The translations under genes were made by a program, and so were the position numbers. The notes under the pieces are model-generated. The model saw only the letters and a list, made by a program, of their open reading frames with translations, made no database searches and was not told the DNA's origin. From assembly GCA_035689345.1 (NCBI GenBank), contig DASSLR010000056.1:1-15877 (forward strand): 15,877 bases of DNA, read 5' to 3'. Below are positions 13,125 through 15,877 of the stretch, in pieces. Positions within the stretch are counted from its first letter, which is position 1, and the number at the start of each line of letters is the position of its first letter. This stretch comes from CF-118 sp035689345 (GTDB taxonomy: Bacteria > Chloroflexota > Dormibacteria > Dormibacterales > Dormibacteraceae).

Positions 13125-15739
13125 TTGGCTGTTGCGTGCTTGCCGTTCGCCTTGTCCACGACCTGCTGGAGCAGGCCGAGCAGATCGGCCGCGCCAACCG
13201 AGCCGCGGCTGAGGATCGTCGAGACGTGGCCGTTGAGGTGTCGCTTGTCCGACTCCGTCAGGTGGCGCGCGGTCAGGACCATGATCGGCGTCTGCGCCGT
13301 CTTGGGGTCCGCGCGCAGGGCCTCGACCACGTCGAAACCCGTGACCTCGGGCATCATCAGGTCGAGCAGGACGAGGTCGGGCGGCCTTGCCTTGGCGAGC
13401 TCGATGGCCTGCTTTCCGCCCGACGCTTCGATGACCTCGAAGCCCGCGGGCTCGAGGATGCGCATCAGCCAGTGGCGGTTCGCGGGTTCGTCGTCCACCA
13501 CCATGACGCTGGTGGCTCCGCCCTCGGTCGATGGCTTCAGCTTGAACCTCTTCAGCCTGTCCACGAGGAGCTTGCCGTCGACCGGCTTGACGAAGTAGTC
13601 GAGCGCGCCGAGGGCCTTGCCCAGCTCGGGGTTGTCGACGACGCTCACGACCACGACCGGGATGCCGCTTGTCTCCTCGTCGCGCTTGAGTCGCGTGATC
13701 ACCTCCCAGCCGTCGAGCTCGGGCAGCAGGATGTCGAGGGTGATCGCCGCGGGATGCAGGGAGCGAGCCTTCGCGATCGCCTCTGTGCCGGTGCGCGCGA
13801 CGTGGGTCCTGAAGCCCGCGGACTGAAGCTGACGGGTCAGCAGCTCGGCGGCGGCGATGTCGTCTTCGATGATCAGCACGAGCGGCCGCGACGGGTCCGC
13901 CGGCGCCACGCCGATCTTCTCCTCGATCGCCGCGACCGGTACCTGCAGAGGCAGGCGGAGCGTGAACACGCTGCCTTCGCCGACCCTGCTCGTGACCCGG
14001 ACGTCGCCGCCGTGCAGCAGCGCGAAGCGCCGCGTCAGGGCGAGGCCGAGGCCGGTGCCCTGCTGGCGGCGACCTGGGCCTGGGTCGACCTGGTGGAACT
14101 CCATGAAGATCTTGGCCTGGTCGGCTTCCGAGATGCCGATGCCGGTGTCCGCCACCGCGATCTCGATCGTGCTTGGCAGCCGGCGCGCCGTGATGGTCAC
14201 CAGGCCGCCCTCGGCAGTGAACTTGATGGCGTTGGAGAGCAGGTTGAGCAGCATCTGCTTGAGCTTGCCGGCGTCTGCCAGCACCTCGCCGGCGGACGCG
14301 GCCTCCGAGTGGATGGTGATCTTCTTCTGCGCCGCCAGCGGCTCCACGAGCTCGATCGCCTGTGCGATCAGCGGCTCGACCGGCGTTTGTTGCAGGCGCA
14401 GCTCCATCTGCCCTGCCTCCACCTTCGCCAGGTCGAGGATGTCGTTGATGAGTCCCAGCAGGTGCTTGCCGCTGGAGTGGACCTGCGTGAGGAATCGCTT
14501 CTGCGTCGCTGTGTCGAACTGCGACTCCTTCGCGTCGAGCATCAGCTCCGAGAAGCCGATGATCGCGTTGAGCGGCGTGCGGAGCTCGTGACTCATGTTC
14601 GCGAGGAACACGCTCTTGTGGTCGCTCGCCTCCTTGAGCTCGCGGTTCGCATCCTTCAGCTCGTTCACCAGGCGCCTGCGGTCCACGCCCGCCGTGACCG
14701 ACGTCATGAACTGCTGCACTCGGTTCAGCTCGTCGCTTCCGATGGCCGGCGTGAACGGTCCGGACACGACCACGAGGCGCCCGATGCCCTCGATGCTGTG
14801 GATGGGCAGCGCGATCAAGGTCACGGTGTCGCCGTTGCGTCGCTCGTGCTTGCTGATGCCGTTGCCCAGCTCGGGCAGCAGTCCCTCCAGCTCGTCGCTC
14901 AGGTCGGGGTCGACGCCGCTCGACGCGCGCACGGCGCCGCGACTGTCGAACGCGATGGCCCCGCCGCCTCCCGAGAGACGCATCGCCCATTCGATCGCAC
15001 CGCGCTCGAGCGAGCTCGTCTCATCGCTGACGAGGATGCTTTCCATGAACTCTCGCAATCCCTCCTCTTCGGACGCGCGCCACTCGCGGCGGAGCCACGC
15101 CGGCGGCGCGAAGCTCACGTACAGAAGGGGGACGATCGCGAGGATGACGACCTCGAGACCGGCGCTCACGGCGGGGTCGATCTTGGTGGTGCCCGCGGCC
15201 ACCAGCGCGATGGCGAACACGATCACACCGACGAGCCCGGCAAACCCGAGGCTCAAGGACCGCAGCCGCCAGGCCTGCACCGCGGGAAGGCCGCGCGCCA
15301 CGATCCAGAAGCGGACGATCGGCTCGACCACGGTGACAGCCCAGGCGCCCAGCAGCGCGACGGCGATCCAGAGCCGGACCGTTGGGCGAGCCGACACGGC
15401 CAACGTGGCCAGGTAGGCGATCATCGCCGCGCCCAGGACGGCCGCCGCCGCGATGCGCCATTTCCGCGACACGGCGATGATCGACGCGCGGTAGCTGAAC
15501 AGCGCGTAACCGGAGCCGATGAAGGCGAGCAGGTTGAGCACGCTGACGACCGGCCCGCTCAGGTGCAGAAGCGTCATCAGGCGCCCGAACGCGACGACCA
15601 GGGACAGCAGGATGATCGCCAGCGCCAGGAGCCCGGACGACCGGTCGCGCTGACGGAACCAGATGGCGGCCGTGGCTACACCCAGAGCGAGGAAAGCCAC
15701 CGCGACTAGGTCCTGCATGAAGGCGAGGAAGCTGGTCAT
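13121..15739 (-). CDS. Hybrid sensor histidine kinase with two receiver domains
   Basis: From the ATG at 15739 (GGAG about 9 bases upstream) the protein has 872 residues. Seven or so membrane helices fill residues 8-215. A GAF-like region (about 225-355) and a short coiled linker precede the phosphoacceptor domain with H384 in ANMSHELRTPLNAIIGF and the ATPase domain with N503, DTGIGIS (531-537) and GTGLGLAL (561-568). Receiver 1 (about 618-733) keeps E625/D626, D669, S699 and K718. Receiver 2 (about 743-865) keeps D749/D750, D793 and T823, but the conserved lysine position is R845 in TILSRGS. There is no histidine phosphotransfer domain in the chain, so onward transfer to the stand-alone receivers downstream would need a separate HPt or direct transfer. 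One base separates it from the upstream HD-GYP gene. Confidence 0.93.
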   Translation of the reverse strand: MTSFLAFMQDLVAVAFLALGVATAAIWFRQRDRSSGLLALAIILLSLVVAFGRLMTLLHLSGPVVSVLNLLAFIGSGYALFSYRASIIAVSRKWRIAAAAVLGAAMIAYLATLAVSARPTVRLWIAVALLGAWAVTVVEPIVRFWIVARGLPAVQAWRLRSLSLGFAGLVGVIVFAIALVAAGTTKIDPAVSAGLEVVILAIVPLLYVSFAPPAWLRREWRASEEEGLREFMESILVSDETSSLERGAIEWAMRLSGGGGAIAFDSRGAVRASSGVDPDLSDELEGLLPELGNGISKHERRNGDTVTLIALPIHSIEGIGRLVVVSGPFTPAIGSDELNRVQQFMTSVTAGVDRRRLVNELKDANRELKEASDHKSVFLANMSHELRTPLNAIIGFSELMLDAKESQFDTATQKRFLTQVHSSGKHLLGLINDILDLAKVEAGQMELRLQQTPVEPLIAQAIELVEPLAAQKKITIHSEAASAGEVLADAGKLKQMLLNLLSNAIKFTAEGGLVTITARRLPSTIEIAVADTGIGISEADQAKIFMEFHQVDPGPGRRQQGTGLGLALTRRFALLHGGDVRVTSRVGEGSVFTLRLPLQVPVAAIEEKIGVAPADPSRPLVLIIEDDIAAAELLTRQLQSAGFRTHVARTGTEAIAKARSLHPAAITLDILLPELDGWEVITRLKRDEETSGIPVVVVSVVDNPELGKALGALDYFVKPVDGKLLVDRLKRFKLKPSTEGGATSVMVVDDEPANRHWLMRILEPAGFEVIEASGGKQAIELAKARPPDLVLLDLMMPEVTGFDVVEALRADPKTAQTPIMVLTARHLTESDKRHLNGHVSTILSRGSVGAADLLGLLQQVVDKANGKHATAK

Positions 15740-15740
15740 C

Positions 15741-15877
15741 TCAGGCGACTCCGACCGCCGTGATGTTGGACAGCTCACCGACCAGGACTTCGACGACCTC
15801 CGGGTCCCACTGCCTGCCCGCGCCGTCGACCAGCGTCGCGATCGCATCCTCGACGCTGCGCGCCTTGCGGTAGGGAC
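15741..15877 (-). CDS. C-terminal end of an HD-GYP domain protein (partial)
   Basis: Only the last 44 residues are in the window; the gene continues beyond the right edge. They begin PYRKARSVEDAIATL and continue GAGRQWDPEVVEVLV, the closing helices of HD-GYP domains (in family members typically PYR-A-S-EEA, then G-QFDP-VV). HD-GYP proteins are phosphodiesterases that break down cyclic di-GMP, often as response regulators of the RpfG type. Whether this one has a receiver, and whether its catalytic residues are intact, cannot be seen. Its stop TGA (15743-15741) is one base away from the ATG of the hybrid kinase, so it belongs to the same transcript and ties the run to cyclic di-GMP signalling. 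Confidence 0.75.
   Translation of the reverse strand, partial: PYRKARSVEDAIATLVDGAGRQWDPEVVEVLVGELSNITAVGVA

Noticed and set aside
13125..14990. Long upstream extension of the DivK-like regulator frame
   Set aside because: Only the last 125 codons encode a receiver. The extension is an out-of-frame reading of the hybrid kinase, and the GTG at 13124 in a GTGA overlap is the natural start.
13136..15709. 857-codon open frame on the plus strand
   Set aside because: It is the mirror of the hybrid kinase. The minus-strand frame carries H, N, G1, G2 and two receiver motifs, while this one shows no domain.
1..15877. Mobile element, phage, CRISPR or defence system
   Set aside because: No transposase, integrase, terminal repeats, spacer-repeat array, nuclease or toxin-antitoxin pattern was seen. 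The content is housekeeping, transport, redox and signalling.

Overview
The window is a gene-dense piece of a high-GC bacterial chromosome (GC judged by eye, not computed). There is no stretch over 300 bases without a gene and no tRNA, rRNA, CRISPR array or insertion sequence that I can see. The three-gene set of a signal-less sulfite-oxidase-like molybdoenzyme, an FAD/NAD reductase and a DUF6510-type zinc-ribbon protein is typical of high-GC Terrabacteria. Actinomycetota, Chloroflexota or Candidatus Dormibacterota are all plausible, and the sequence alone does not let me choose between them.

Layout. (1) Positions 1-1286, minus strand: a partial polytopic membrane protein of unknown function with a cytoplasmic tail, running off the left edge. 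(2) Positions 1287-1429: a divergent intergenic region with three TGAGAC copies and a small hairpin. (3) Positions 1430-6087, plus strand: six tightly packed genes. These encode a membrane-anchored coiled-coil protein, a membrane-anchored HtrA-like serine protease without PDZ, an MFS transporter with about 14 helices, and the molybdoenzyme/reductase/DUF6510 trio. (4) Positions 6084-15877, minus strand: a run of nine signal-transduction genes. Read in the direction of transcription (right to left) they are the C-terminal end of an HD-GYP protein, a hybrid histidine kinase with two receivers, a DivK-like receiver, a receiver with a C-terminal helix, a second DivK-like receiver, a cyclic-nucleotide-binding-fold/MinD-like ATPase fusion, a PAS histidine kinase with a large membrane sensor, a LuxR-type regulator with a degenerate receiver, and a GAF-type histidine kinase.

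The two strands meet at a CTAG tetranucleotide (6084-6087) that supplies both convergent TAG stop codons. In the signalling run, five of eight junctions are 4-base ATGA/GTGA overlaps and a sixth has a single base between stop and start, so these genes are probably co-transcribed and translationally coupled. The clearest break, at 12248-12309, carries a good sigma-70-like promoter, suggesting that the second half can also be transcribed separately. As an inference, the run looks like a phosphorelay hub: two or three membrane kinases, several stand-alone receivers, a DNA-binding output, a c-di-GMP-type HD-GYP output and an unusual ParA/MinD-family ATPase that could link signalling to positioning or assembly. 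The cNMP-fold/MinD fusion embedded in this relay is the most novel-looking element.
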